Below, piece by piece: positions 12,401 to 26,355 of a stretch of 64,000 nt of DNA. A program made the translations under genes and the position numbers. Origin of the DNA: Salminus brasiliensis (Eukaryota; Chordata; Actinopteri; Characiformes; Bryconidae); contig NC_132897.1 of assembly GCF_030463535.1 (NCBI RefSeq), positions 5,135,960 through 5,199,959 on the forward strand, in the 5' to 3' direction. Position 1 is the first letter of the stretch; every line of letters begins with the position of its first letter. Below the pieces are notes generated by a model, which did not search any database, had not been told where the DNA came from, and saw only the letters and a list, made by a program, of their open reading frames with translations.

Positions 12401-15400
12401 TCTCATTAAGGCCTTAAACAGATGAAGGCTCGTAACTCTCTGCCTTCAGGCTCACCTTAGCCAGCGCATCCAGTCTCTGCAGTATCCTCGTCATCTGCTT
12501 CTCCTCCTCCTCTGTGAATTTCCTCAGAAGAGGCTCCAGACGCCCTGTCTGTTCAATCAGGAAGAAGGAAGTCTGCTATATAAGGGGTCATCATCTGGGA
12601 GACTATGCGTTTGCTATGTAAAAACATGTTTTTAAGAACAGTCTGTTTGTGCTTGTAGGGTTATGTAATGCGAAAGCTATGTAGGTCAGGCCATTCAAAC
12701 TTGAATACTTTACAGAGCCTCATTTGAATGCAAGTTATAGTTATACTTCATATTTCAGTTAAACAAACCCTGGATGTTCAAGAATAGTGTTCTTATTTCC
12801 CCAAAAGTCTGAACTCACTCAGGATTCCCAAAATGGTCCTGCATAAATTTTCATCAGTAATGGAAGAAAGATCTTCCTCTGTTGGCATTAAGAACATATC
12901 TGCCAAGTTCTTCCACCTTCTTATATGCACATCTGCTCATTCATGCAAGTATCTAATCAGCCAATCATGTGGCAGCAGCGCAATGCATCAAATCATGCAG
13001 ATTCAGGCCAAAAGCTTCAGATAATGTACACATCAAATCAACCATCAGAATGGGAAAAAATGGGATCTCAGCAGGGCCGGCCCAGGCCTTTATGAGGCCC
13101 TAAGCAGATTTTCAATTTGGGGCCCCCTATACCATCACCTCAGCAACATATGCTTTAGCATTTCATAGACAGAGAGAGATATTGTGCAATACGCTGCAGC
13201 ACCCGGGCCTTTATCGACCACCCAAGCGGCGCATATCTGCAGTCGCCCAACAGTGGCAGCAGCCAACAGCAGAAATTGATTAACCTAGTATTGGTGTGCC
13301 GACTATGAAAGTAAATGAACATAAAAATTGATTTTACCTGTGTAATACCATTTCGTTTTATTATTTAATGTCATTTAAAAAAAATGTATTTTTTATCATG
13401 ATATCTTGATGCTCTTGGGGGCCCCCCCTTGGTCGCTTTGGGGCCCTAAGCGGCCATGGAATTAGAGTATGCCTTAAGCCGGCTCTGGATCTCCGCCAAC
13501 TGAAAATTTGATGGTCAAAAGAGGACGACTTGAGCTGGTTGGAACCAAAAGAAAAGCATCTTAGCCTGCACCACACCCAACCTTGAGGAGGATGGACGGG
13601 CTACAACAGCAGAAGACCCTCATCAGGTTCCATTTCGGTCAGCCAAGAACAGAAAGCTGAGGCTGCAACGGCTCAGAACAGGCTCACCAACACTGGACAG
13701 CTGAAGACTGGAGAAACGTAGCCTGGGCTGATGAATCTGGATTTCTGCTGAGGCTCAGTACAGATGGCAAGGTCAGAATTTGGTCTAACAGCTTCCAGAA
13801 TCTATGGATCCAACCTGCCTTGTGTCAGCCGTCCGGGCCGGTGGAGGTGGTGGTGTAATGGCGTGAGGTTAGTTAATACCAATCAATCATCGCTTGAAGT
13901 CCACAGCCTATTTGAGTTCAGTTAGCAGCCAAAACAAGGCTTTGAATTCTAACTCTCCGGTCCGCCTTAAATAGTGCAGCTGTTGTAGTGGAACTGCTGC
14001 ATCACTTAAGGTGGAATGGAAAGTTCCAGTAAGAGATCAACCTCAGCCTTGTTTCGCAATGTCACTGCACTTATTGGTTCAAATAGAGCTCTTTTTTGTT
14101 CTGTATACTGGAATGAGCTCACAAATGAGGCGGCAGCTGTTAAAGGTGCATAGATGACACCAGGGGGCGTTCCGCTGCTGCAAAAAAACAATGATTGGAA
14201 GTGGATCGGGCTTTAAATGCTGATTTAAAATTAAAAATGGATCAGATGGATCACATCCCTAATCATTATTGATGTTCTATAGATATGCAGTACTGTGCAA
14301 AGGGTTCTAAGCACCTTATGTAAGACCATGGAACCGATGTAGGTGAACATGAATCCAGTAAAAAGGAGAAACAAGAGCTTCTCATTCTGAAGAAAGAAAG
14401 TAGTGAGATCCTGTCTGTGAGCTAGTCTGAAGAACAGAGCTCGGTTCCTCCAGGTTTCTCCTGGACGCCCCCCAGTCCAGCCAGCACAGCGTGGAGGCTG
14501 TGTTCAACTCCATCAGCAGCAGCAGCAGCAGCAGCAGCTCACCTGATTTACCATCATTAAGCCCTGATTTACCACCAAACCAGGTGTTGATCTGAGGAGA
14601 ACTCTAAATAATACTAGACTCCATGAGAGAGGAGAACTTTGGAGATGTTCTAATGAACACAGTGATGGGGAACCACCTCGACTTAGGAATGTTATTAGGG
14701 TTTATTGTAATATTAGTATTTTACTAAGCTAATATACTCCATTAAATGCCCATTCTAATTTCCACTGGTGCCTAAAACTTTTTTTTGCACACTGCTTCTG
14801 TATAGCTCTGCTCACTGTTCTGACCACACCTACCCTTTTACATATTTATTTTTGTATTGTTTATATTGTGAGAAAATAATCTGGCAAATAACCAAGTATC
14901 CCCATTAAACAGGTAGTGAAATTAGTTTGGATGTTTGAAGTGTGCACTTGGCTCCGAAAGCACACATTTTCTTACTTACAATCTGACTCTAATTGGCTGA
15001 CAGAAAGAGGCTTCCGGTGATTCGATAAAGCAGCAATTAGCTCTGAACATATGCACCCAGTTCAGTGTTTTGGATCAGAGTCATCCAGTAAACAACTTGG
15101 CTGCTCTGTAAGGCAAAACTGGAGGCCCGCCTTATCAATCTAATTACTTAAAACGACTAATAACTGCCAGAGAGCGTTTGCTGTATTTCTGGAGGCAATT
15201 AGATCCCACAACAAAATCGACCAGCCTCTTCATTTCTGACTCACTTAAGACATCAGTTTCTAGCCCCCTCCATACCTGCAGGTTCGGCACCAGCAGAAGA
15301 TCAGGTACCTTCGTCCTGTCGTCAATCAGACTGTTCCAGTCCAAAATGTCGATGGTGCTGATGTGAGCAAAAAAAACACAGATTCATCTTAACTGTTATC

Positions 15401-15766
15401 TTTGCATCGTTATGTTTCTTGACTTTTTATATCTTATACATGTTTTAGTTTGTCAATTTTTTCTTAGGAGTATAAGGACGTCTCCTCCAAAACATGCAAC
15501 AAGCCACTATCTCTTTTAGCCAGGCAGCCAAAACACGCTCAGTGGAAAGCACCGGGTGCCCAGCTCCACAACACCAGCTCCACAACACCAGCTAACGGAC
15601 GTTTTTAATTTTACTATCAATTAATTGTACTTTTCATTCAATTTTTTCACTTTGAACCACACAAAGAGACAGCCAACAGGCTCGGAGACACGCCCAGACA
15701 CACAGAGTGTCCACCATAGTTAGGATGTTGTGGCTGGGGTGACAACGCCTAAGTTGTAGGACCGTT

Positions 15767-15820
<54 letters not shown>

Positions 15821-18800
15821 GTGGAAATACCTCTAAAACCATGCAGCTACAGTATATAAATGTACATTAATACACACACATTTACTCATTTAGCAACAGA
15901 CCAATAAATAGCCTCTATGACCAAATAATCTCCTTTAAGTTCAACCTACAAGAACATATATAAAATGTGGTCACCCTAACATTTGGCTATATATCAGAAA
16001 TGACATTATAGTATGATATAATATGATATGATATTACTACATAGTCGCCTATTCAATAGGTACCAACCATACCTTAAATTAGAGTGCTACCAATATATTA
16101 GCATTATTAATAATAATCATAATATTGACATATTGTATAACATACAATTATAACAATAATTATATTGTTACAAAACAACACTACAACAAATATTCTTATT
16201 TTGTTTTAGAAACAAATTTATACCTAGGTGGCAACTTCAGTCATTTATACGTTTATGTCATTTCAGACATATCATAAACCTTTGAACTTTCTTTGAAAAT
16301 AATGGTAAAAAAGTACTCCGTCTGTTCAAGCTTCAAAATCAATCAATTTAGGAAGGTATATCCACTTAAATAAAAACATAAAAACAATCAAACAAACAAA
16401 CATATATAAATATTTTTTTATAATAATATATTTCTATTTAATATTTCTTTTGTCCAAATGTTTTACATGTAAATATTTTTTGTGCATAAATTACTGCATA
16501 TTCAAGTAATGATATATAATTAATATATAAATGATTAATATATAAATAATATATTAATATATAAAAGCTTTTTACAGTGTATCAAAGACGGTCATTCACA
16601 CCTTCAGTTAGCTGTATCCAATTTTTTGCCCGGTTTTGCAACAGTGTGCAACTGTTTCAGTTTGATTAAAGAAACCAGCCAAGCCGTATAAATGAATAAG
16701 CTGAATTACCTACAAAAACCTCTTCATTTCATCACACCTGAAACTTTGAAATTAGCTCAATGATTATTCTCACTTTAGGTGGACCTGTAAGTGGTACAAC
16801 TTTCCCTGAGCTCATTTAAAAGTTTCAGATGTGATAATTTGAGGACACCGTTCGGCCTGACCCTCTTTCTGTAGTGTAATAACAGAGATTTCAGATTTGG
16901 AGAGCAGCTCTCACCCTGATGAGCACAGCTTCTCACTTGTGAACCAGTCATGAATGTCGCCTCCGGCTCCCAGCTTTGTCAGGAATGCCTGGAAGAGAGA
17001 AAACATGCCTCAGCTGATACCACAACACACTTGGAGGGGTTTACAGAAGGTACTAAGTGCTGCTTTGCATTTTAATTGTCGCAGTCTTGGTCAAATTAGG
17101 TTGCTGCAACTGTTTGACGGTCTGTTTGCAGTAAAGCTCTACTGGCACTGACCTTAAATTCAACAAATTAAACGGTGTAAACGAAGTAGCAGAAACGACT
17201 GGCCCAAAACAAAGACAGCGGGGTGAGCCCTCAGCCTTGGCCCGTACAGAAGTACAGTCTGGTACCTCCACAATCAACTGTGGCAACAAGAGCTACCTGT
17301 AGGTCCCGTGAAGACATTTTAGCATTACTGGAGACTTCTTTACCCATCTTGAGGTCTGCTCTTGGGCTGACCTTGCTAGGCCGGCCTGACCTGGCCATGT
17401 TGGCAGTTGTTTTGGGCGGTGTCTATTGCACTGCCACTATGGCCTGATGGTCATGAGTTCGAATCCCTAATACTCCAACAAGAGCAGGACAAACTCTTTT
17501 TTAACACCCTAGATTTCTGAAGAAACCATGAACGAGCAGGTGTCCCAATACTTTTGTCCAAATCTTTTACCATGGAAATATTTTTTACTGCATGAATTCC
17601 TGTATATTTAATTCATATGTAATGATGTATTTGAACAGTATAGCTAACTGAATGCAATTACAGCCATTACATTTCCAAGGATTCAACTTTTATCATGCTA
17701 AATAGGGAGTGCGAGTTGTCAGACGGCAGGAAGTCTGAGGTGTCAGAAGGGCTGCGGTGAAACTTTTCTGAACCTGAATGCCCCAAAACTCAGTCAGCAC
17801 CCCTTATTCCCACCCCATGACTGATCCAGAGACACCGCCACTCCAAAATGAAGCCCTAAAGCATCTCTTTACTGATGGGATGACTGTCATAAAGCACGTT
17901 CACACAAGTTGGAGATGTCTCCAAACCTGGTGTCTGGAGAACTACAGTATCTCCGTGCAGAATTGATCAGCAACTTCTGACACAGCTAACAAGGTGTTCC
18001 GGTGTTCCTGAAGACCCTGATTAGCTGGAGGACTTTAGAACGGCATAAATACTTTTCAACAACTGTCAGTTTGCAGCCGCTACGGTGCCAAAGACAGGCT
18101 CCCACAGAGTCAGTCGATCAGTGAGTTCTATCTTCTGACCTGATTCTACTGGCAACCCTGAGGGCCAGCTAGAACGACACCACATCAGGTTTTATTCGGC
18201 ATGAAATCACACTGGAGTGTGAGATTTCTTCCCCTTCTGTATCAAAATGGATGATGCTGGGGCTTATCTTCTGGACTATTAGGGTTAGAGCTGAACTGCA
18301 GAAGGATAACCCTCCCGAAGTAGCTTAAGGCGTTTATCTGCTGTAGTAGATCTGAATCTGCAGAGGCAGTGTACCAAGATCTACAGAGGTTTATCTGTAC
18401 TGGTCCATCTGGATCTGCAGAGGTTTATCTCTACTGGTCCATCTGGATCTGCAGAGGTTTATCTCTACTGGTCCATCTGGATCTGCAGAGGTTTATCTGT
18501 ACTGGTCCATCTGGATCTGCAGAGGTTTATCTGTACTGGTCCGCCTGGATCTGCAGAGGTTTATCTGTACTGGTCCATCTGGATCTGCAAAGGTTTATCT
18601 GTACTGGTCCGCCTGGATCTGCAGAGGTCTATCTGTTCTGGTCCATCTGGATCTGCAGAGGTTTATCTGTTCTGGTCCGCCTGGATCTACAGAGGTTTAA
18701 CTGTACCGGTCCGCCTGGATCTACAGAGGTTTAACTGTACCGGTCCGCCTGGATCTACAGAGGTTTATCTTTACTCGTCCATCTGGAACCACAGAGGTTT

Positions 18801-21800
18801 ATCCTACTGGTCCGTCTGGATCTACAGAGGTTTGTCTGTACCGGTCCGTCTGGATCTACAGAGGTTTATCTGTACCGGTCCGTCTGGATCTGCAGAAGTT
18901 TATTTTTACTGGTCTGCCTGGATCTACAGAGGTTTATCCTACTGGTCCGTCTGGATCTACAGAGGTTTGTCTGTACCGGTCCGTCTGGATCTACAGAGGT
19001 TTATCTGTACCGGTCCGTCTGGATCTGCAGAAGTTTATTTTTACTGGTCTGCCTGGATCTACAGAGGTTTATCTGTACTGGTCCGTCTGGATCTGCAGAG
19101 GTTTAGCTGTACCGGTCCGCCTGGATCTACAGAGGTTTATCTGTACTGGTCCGTCTGGATCTACAGATCTTTATCTGTACCGGTCCGCCTGGATCTACAG
19201 AGGTTTAGCTGTACCGGTCCGCCTGGATCTACAGAGGTTTAGCTGTACCGGTCCGCCTGGATCTACAGAGGTTTAGCTGTACCGGTCCGCCTGGATATAG
19301 AGAGGTTTGTCTGTACCGGTCTGTCTGGATCTACAGATCTTTATCTGTACTGGTCCGTCTGGATCTACAGATCTTTATCTGTACCGGTCCGTCTGGATCT
19401 ACAGAGGTTTAGCTGTACCGGTCCGCCTGGATCTACAGAGGTTTAGCTGTACCGGTCCGCCTGGATATAGAGAGGTTTGTCTGTACTGGTCTATCTGGAT
19501 CTGGAGGCTTATCTGCTCAAATATCTCAACAGTTGTAATTTTTCTACAGTACATCCGGATCTGAGAATGTAAAGATGAATATACACGGTTTTCTCTCCTC
19601 TGGATGGTCTGAATCTGCCGAGGGTTTATCCGCAGTATGTGCTCTGACCTCAATTCGACCCCTTCCTCTACCTGCAGCTGCTCCAGGTCCAGCTTCTGCT
19701 CCAACACCTCTTGGCCATATTTACCCTGCTTGGCTGCCAGGAAACTAAAAAAGCATCTCCATTTCATAAGCACTTCAGAAAACTGCACCTACGGAGAGGT
19801 GGAAAAAAGAAATGACAAGCTGTGACTAGGGCGCAGCGCTCGGGATGCTGCAGCAAAACTGTTCTCAGAACATCTGAACCCTTTCTGAACCTCATCCACA
19901 TGCTTACTAGGAACTGCGGACGTCCCAGTGCAGTCATCTTAATGGCGGTGAAACCATCTTCAGAACTTCCACCTAAATGAAGACAGGACAAGACAACCGT
20001 ATTCACCATTAGTGCTGGACACAGATGGAATTTGGCATCTGTGCAGTAAACACACACCAGCACATTAGTGAGCAAACACACACAGTGACAGTGAGCGGAG
20101 CGGTGGGCAGCCATTGAAGGGGTCTTCGCTCTCACAAAAATGTGGTTCTTTATGGAACCAGAAAAAAGTTTTTCTATGGTTTTGCTCAAAGAATCTAGTA
20201 GAAAGGCTTCTTCTCTGGACAACAGAGTCGGTTACTCCAACAAATACAGGATATACCCTTTTTATACCCTTGATTTTGTGAGAAACGGTGAATGAGCAGG
20301 TGTCCAAATACTTTTTTTTTTTTAAGGGTGGAGTTGATAACAATATTAGCACCATGTTACATCATTAAAAGAAGAACAGCTATTAATATGATAAAGAATT
20401 TGGATAAGAAGTCAGGTTAAAGCTAATAGCACTGTTCCCACCTGATGCTTTGATGCACTTCATGAAAGTCTCCATGTGCTGGTCACATCTGACCTCATCA
20501 GTGTAGAAATATGTGCTGGTCACATCATCCTGGTGATCGGCGAATTGCTGACTGGGCTTGAACTCCTTGTGACTATGAATCGCTCCTAAAGAAGCACAAC
20601 AAACCTAAGCAATCTCTGCCTTCCAACTGCAACCTTAGATGGTAAAGTCACAGAAATACTTAAATTACTGTTCATACTCACCAGAACTCCCTTTTTCTGG
20701 CATCAACACGTCCGCTCTGATTAAGAAGGGGGGAAAAAAAGAGAGAGGGATGGCTGAAGTGATGCTCAGTTCAATTCAATTCTATACTTGAACAGCCAAA
20801 CACAATGAGCTCCCAGGACAAGAAGTGGTGGTAGTAAGTTCAGGCTCCTGCAGATGGCGCTGAACAAGGACGGGGTTCGTAAATTGAGAAGAGGTGGTAC
20901 AGTGCAGTGAGTGTCTGGTTGGATGTGTGGAAAATGGGCTGCAAAGCAGGTGCTAATGATTGGATAAAGGAGTGACTGCATTTGGGCATGGCCAAAGGCC
21001 CTAGTGTGAAGGAAGTAGCTGCAGGTGTATGGAAGCTTACGGTCATACGGGTCTACCAGCAGTGGCAGAAACCCCTACTACTGCACATTTTCCTTGGATT
21101 CACATATTTACTGACTCAACACAGACCAGCAAGGGCAGCAGATCAGACAGATATATTCTACCAATAAAACAGAAGAACAGGACTTTCCAGAGCACAAAAA
21201 CATGAACCTCCTGGCACCATGCCTAATGCCAGGTGTGGGCTAGAGGGGTATAAAGCCCCCCCATTATTAAGCTGAGGAGCAGTGGAACTGTGCTTTCTTG
21301 ACTGGTGATGGTGCTTCATCCAATACTTCTGGGATGAGTTGAGGAGTTGGAGATGATGAGGTGAGGTAGTGATCATCCTGACAACATTCTGACCTCACTA
21401 ATGCTCTTGTCGACAAATGCAATCAAATCCTCACGGCAATGCTTCTCCAAAATCTAGTAGAAAACCTTCTTCCCTGGACAGTAGAGACACAGTTACTCCA
21501 ACAAAAGCTGGATAAACTCTTTTTAATAGCCTTGATTTCAGAAGAAACAATAAATGAGCAGGTGTCCCAATACTTTTGTCCTTATTGTGTAGGTATGTAG
21601 AGCTTTAAACAGATACAGAATGTGGCGTTGGGCTGCAACTCTACAAAACACACAACACTATAACGACTATTAATACTACTAGTACTAAACAGAGCTGGGC
21701 AATATGACGATATTTTATCGTATTGTGCTAAATTTTGTTATTGTAATAATAATATGATTTCTAAGCGTATGGAGGAGACTGTTAGTGCTTATTAAACACT

Positions 21801-24800
21801 GATCAGCTGCAGGTTTCATTACTAACAGTGTAATTAGACTGGTTTAATTAGATGAAGAGCAGCAGATGTTGAGTGAAAATCACTGTACTCAGTACAGGAG
21901 AGGATCTGAACAGTAGTTTTTAAGAAACTGACGCTACTAATTTTTATGGGGTGATTACGTGTATAGTGATAAATATATTTAAACATTGTGATTTTGAAAT
22001 TTTACCATATCTCCCAGCCCTAGGACTAAATACTATAGTATTTTTTACACTGTTCAGTCAGTCCTGCACCGGTGTATTGCATGCTGAGAGGGCCTTATAT
22101 TAAGCTTTCTTTCTAGTATCATTGTAATATCAGATATTGTCAATATCTCGATAAGCCTTATTGTGACATCACAAAAGTAATAATAACAACAACTTCCCAG
22201 AACATCACAGAACTTTCTCTGATCAACACCAAGGAACCAAACTTGGCTTTGATGTTCATAATAGCCATTAAGCATTAACTCCAGTGGGGGGTTGCGGGGG
22301 CTTTGAACACATAATAGGTACTTCTAGCAATTTAAATCCTACTGCGCTAAACTCCGACTACTTCCAGTCCATTTGTATTCCACAGAGACGGACAGGCGAC
22401 ACCAGTGTTACACATATCCGAGCTAATGGGCTTCCAGCCAAACTCAAATGGATAATCCGAAGCCCATACTGCACTTTCACTTCCACTCACCGCTCACAGT
22501 TCTGACACGCTCCGAGGGTGAACGGTAACGTCGAAAATATTAAGAGCTCAGCTCTCGTAAGGCAGCCGCTAGCACACGGACCCCCGCGGTGCATGTTTTG
22601 ACATCTTGTAAACTTGTGATATTGAGGAAATGGGATAGGAAGCCTGTTCATTAGCGGCCATGCTGGACTGGCTCATTACAGGCTCTGAGAGAAGGGCTAA
22701 CGCCTCGGGGCTCTGGTGTTAAGCGCTGGGGAGTAGATAGTAGAAAACGTGTGAATGCAAGTTCAGCTACAGGCAGATTCGGGCACCAAGGCAATAACAC
22801 TGGCTTAAATGTGTACACCAGGTTTTATCCGGTTTCTGGTGACCTGTGACCTAAATTTCACCCTTATTTTCCAGGGAAGGTATGTTTAAATAGCATAAGT
22901 GACTCAAAAATATAACTAGCATATTTAATATTGTTAACAATAATAATATCATCATCATCATGGATAAGCAGGAGCCTCCAATTGGCCAATTTTTTTTTTT
23001 TTACCCAATTTTCCTTGTTAGTGTAATGTAATGCTCCCGACACTGGGAGGGAAAGGACTGGGGTACCCAGCTCCGATGCATCAGCTAGCAGATGCCCATG
23101 TCCGCCTGAGGACATCTCCACTGAGGAGATGAGTAGCGAGGGAGAGACATCTACCTATCCAGACAGAAGAAGGCCAATTGTGCTCTCTCCAGCTCCGGCT
23201 GCTGATGGTATGCAGCATGATTGGCTAGATTCATTAACAAGATCACCTCTGATGCTGATTGGCAGTTTTCAGAAGCAATCAAACGTTTTACCATCAAGTT
23301 ATCGCTCAGCAGTGGCACCAAAGATGCACAAGGGGGTGCTGCAGCTTATAGCGCACCCATTAAAAATGACTTGTATATAACTTAAAAAGCATTGAATTAA
23401 AATAAAAGTTGGAATTATAGATTGAAATGTTTGAATGTTGTATTTATTAAAAAATAACTTACAGATAAGTGTTTGGCAATTGCTCGGTTGCACCAGACCA
23501 CTAGAGGCGCTAGTCTGCTGATAGTCTAGTCTGCTGTTAATGAATGCTGCGATGTGTTTATGGTCTATAAATCGACAGTAGTTGTCTAACCTGTTAAGAA
23601 AGAAGAAAGGAGCTTTGTAAACTTTGTAGTTTAGTCAATAGCATTTTAATATGCAATCACTTTCACATAAAAACCTTGTATCTCCATTTTTACTGTTTTT
23701 CACTTACTGACATAATTCCAAACTGGCAGTTGTTCTGTACATTGTGTCCTGATTTCGGGATGAATGGACCAAGGAATAGAACTGCTCCGAAATGACCTGG
23801 AATAAAATGTCTATAGAAAGTTAAGATGTTTTTTTCCTTCTCCTGTAAAGTTGCTATTTTGGAGATACGTTTTCGTGACAGTGACCATATGATCATCTTG
23901 ACATCGTGATATCCTGGTAGATGAAATCACGGATGAAAGCACACTTGTCAGAAGTGCTGGGATGATGGATTTCATCATTTCTTGGTGTCGAGCGCCTGAG
24001 TAGCTTGATTGGCTAGATTAGCTTGTGCATGTCTTTAGCTACTGGCTGTAGTTGTGCCTGAAGTCAATGGGCTGATTTTTAGTGAGACTTGAGGCAGGCG
24101 TAAGTATATTTGGGGTCTAATGAACCAAGTCAGTTGATTCCTGGGCAGTATTTAATAACTCTGTAACCTGCAATACTGTGCAAAAGCTTTAGCACCTGTG
24201 AAATTTGATGAATTTGAAGAATGAAAAGCTGCTTATTAAGCTACTTAAGTGATTATCAGCTCAGTAAAACACTGATATTAGAATAAACACTAAAAATAAC
24301 ACTCCTACAGAAAGTGGTGGTGGTGGTTCTCCATCACTGTGTTCATCATTAGAACATCTCCAAAGTTCTCCTCATGAAGTCTAGTATTATAGTCTAGAGT
24401 TCTAATCAGATCAACACCTGGTTTGGTGGTAAATCAGGGCTTAATGATGGTAAACCAGGTGAACTGCTGCTGCTGCTGCTGCTGCTGATGGAGTTGAACA
24501 CATCCTCCACTCTGTGCTGGCTGGACTGGGGGGCGTCCAGGAGAAACCTGGAGGAACCGAGCTCTGTTCTTCAGACTAGCTCACCGACAAGATCTCACCT
24601 ACTTTCTTTCTTCAGAATGAGAAGCTCTTGTTTCTCCTTTTTACTGGATTTCTGTTCACCTGCATTTGTTCTGATGAGATCTGGAGCTTCTACAGTAAAA
24701 AATAATTCATGGGATTAGGTGTCTAAAACCTCTGCATAGTCCTGTATGTGTGGTGCTGGTGCTGCTGTTGGAGGTCATAGGTTATATTTAATCAGTGATC

Positions 24801-26299
24801 TAAAATGAATGATTTGCCTGGTAGACTGGACCTTTGTGGTCTGGTTTGGGGGGTTGATGTAATGCATTAATAGAGATGTTGAGTGGTGCCAATCAATGAA
24901 CATTGTTGGTGGTGGGTTTGGAGTTTTCTGGATGCTGTGTGTGGGCCGGTGCTTGGTAACGTTAGTCTGCATCAGCTGGGAGCTGTGTCACATTGCGTTA
25001 TACTGGATTCATGGACTTGAACTTGAATCCCATAAAGCCCATTACCAGTTTGCAGATGACCAGATTAACAACATAAGGATTAACTGACCTTTCCGTGCTA
25101 GTTCCAAGTTTACGAATTGCTACGTAACAAATGTCCAGCTAAAATGCTTCCGAGCTGGACTCTGTTGTTGTAGCAATTTAAAAGCAGGCAGGTGGGAAAC
25201 GACAGCAAATTGGCCATGACCATGGTTTCTCACTGGAATTTTAATGGGATTTTGCCAGTGTTGTTTAAAGCCTGTTCAACCTGGTTACAGCTGCTACAGA
25301 AGAATGTGTGTTAGAACCAAGCGGCAGGGACTTTCTAAGAAACAGGCCCACATTCAAGGGTTAAACCACAATACACAGCATGTATTACATGCTTTTAGAT
25401 TGGTCGCTGCGCTTCCTTTGGAGGCAGGCTGGAGGTAAGCAGCGGATTGGCCAAGCAAACTAATCAATGGCATAATCAATAGTTCTGCAGAGCGGTTGGG
25501 AAGGCGGTATGTTGCATTTGAAAACTTTGTAAGTGATGGGAACCTTCAGAGCGGATATGTCTAGACACTGCGACGACCCAGATCATATAGTAACAATAAG
25601 GGGGTGTTCATTACACAGCAGAAGAACAGTAAATGCGAGAAGTGAAGGGAACGGACTGATGGCAATAAACGAGCGCGGTCATGATTATTCAATTAAACTT
25701 GATTAAATAGTCATCGATTCAGTTTGACATTCTCAATAAGCCAGCAATGATTAGGTGGCAGGTTGCAGGATGGTGATGAGGCGTATTTGAAATGCTTCTG
25801 CTGATCTCTCTTACAGTAAGACACAGAGTCTGGGAAAGGCATTTAGTCATACACATTATGTACTGTAAATACTGTAAATAAAAGTAGGATACTTTACTAC
25901 AACAAATGTTTTTTTGTTTTTTTCCTGACAAATGTAGGTAAAAGTAATTAAATAGCAAATCGCTTAGCAAACTTTAAATTGTACTACTACTATCTACTAC
26001 TGTAGAATTACTGTACTTTGCTATGGAATTATCTTATAATAAATACTTGAAAGTGAAAGTACTTAAAAGACCCATATCTTTCATGTAGTTGCAATTTATT
26101 TTATTTTAGAAATTTCTGTGGCTTTATTTACAAAAATCACATGAAATAAATTTTTATTTTAGCCTACGGTCCACTTTTTAAGTTTTTTTTTTGTGTATTT
26201 ACAAAAAAATATGAAAATGTTTTATATATAAATAAATAAATATAAATAATTGTGAGTGTTTGGGTATATATTGTTTGTTTGTTTGTTTTTGTAAATAAA

Positions 26300-26355
<56 letters not shown>

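Noticed and set aside
14500..14540. CAG run as a polyglutamine-coding exon
   Set aside because: It lies in a non-coding MITE and no open frame with fitting splice sites surrounds it.
18375..19515. CRISPR-like array of evenly spaced repeats
   Set aside because: Units are contiguous with no unique spacers, and the genome is a vertebrate; it is a minisatellite.
18369..19564. Tandem-repeat protein with 34-aa period
   Set aside because: Arises from 3 x 34 bp in the minisatellite within a prodh intron; no start context, no splice support.
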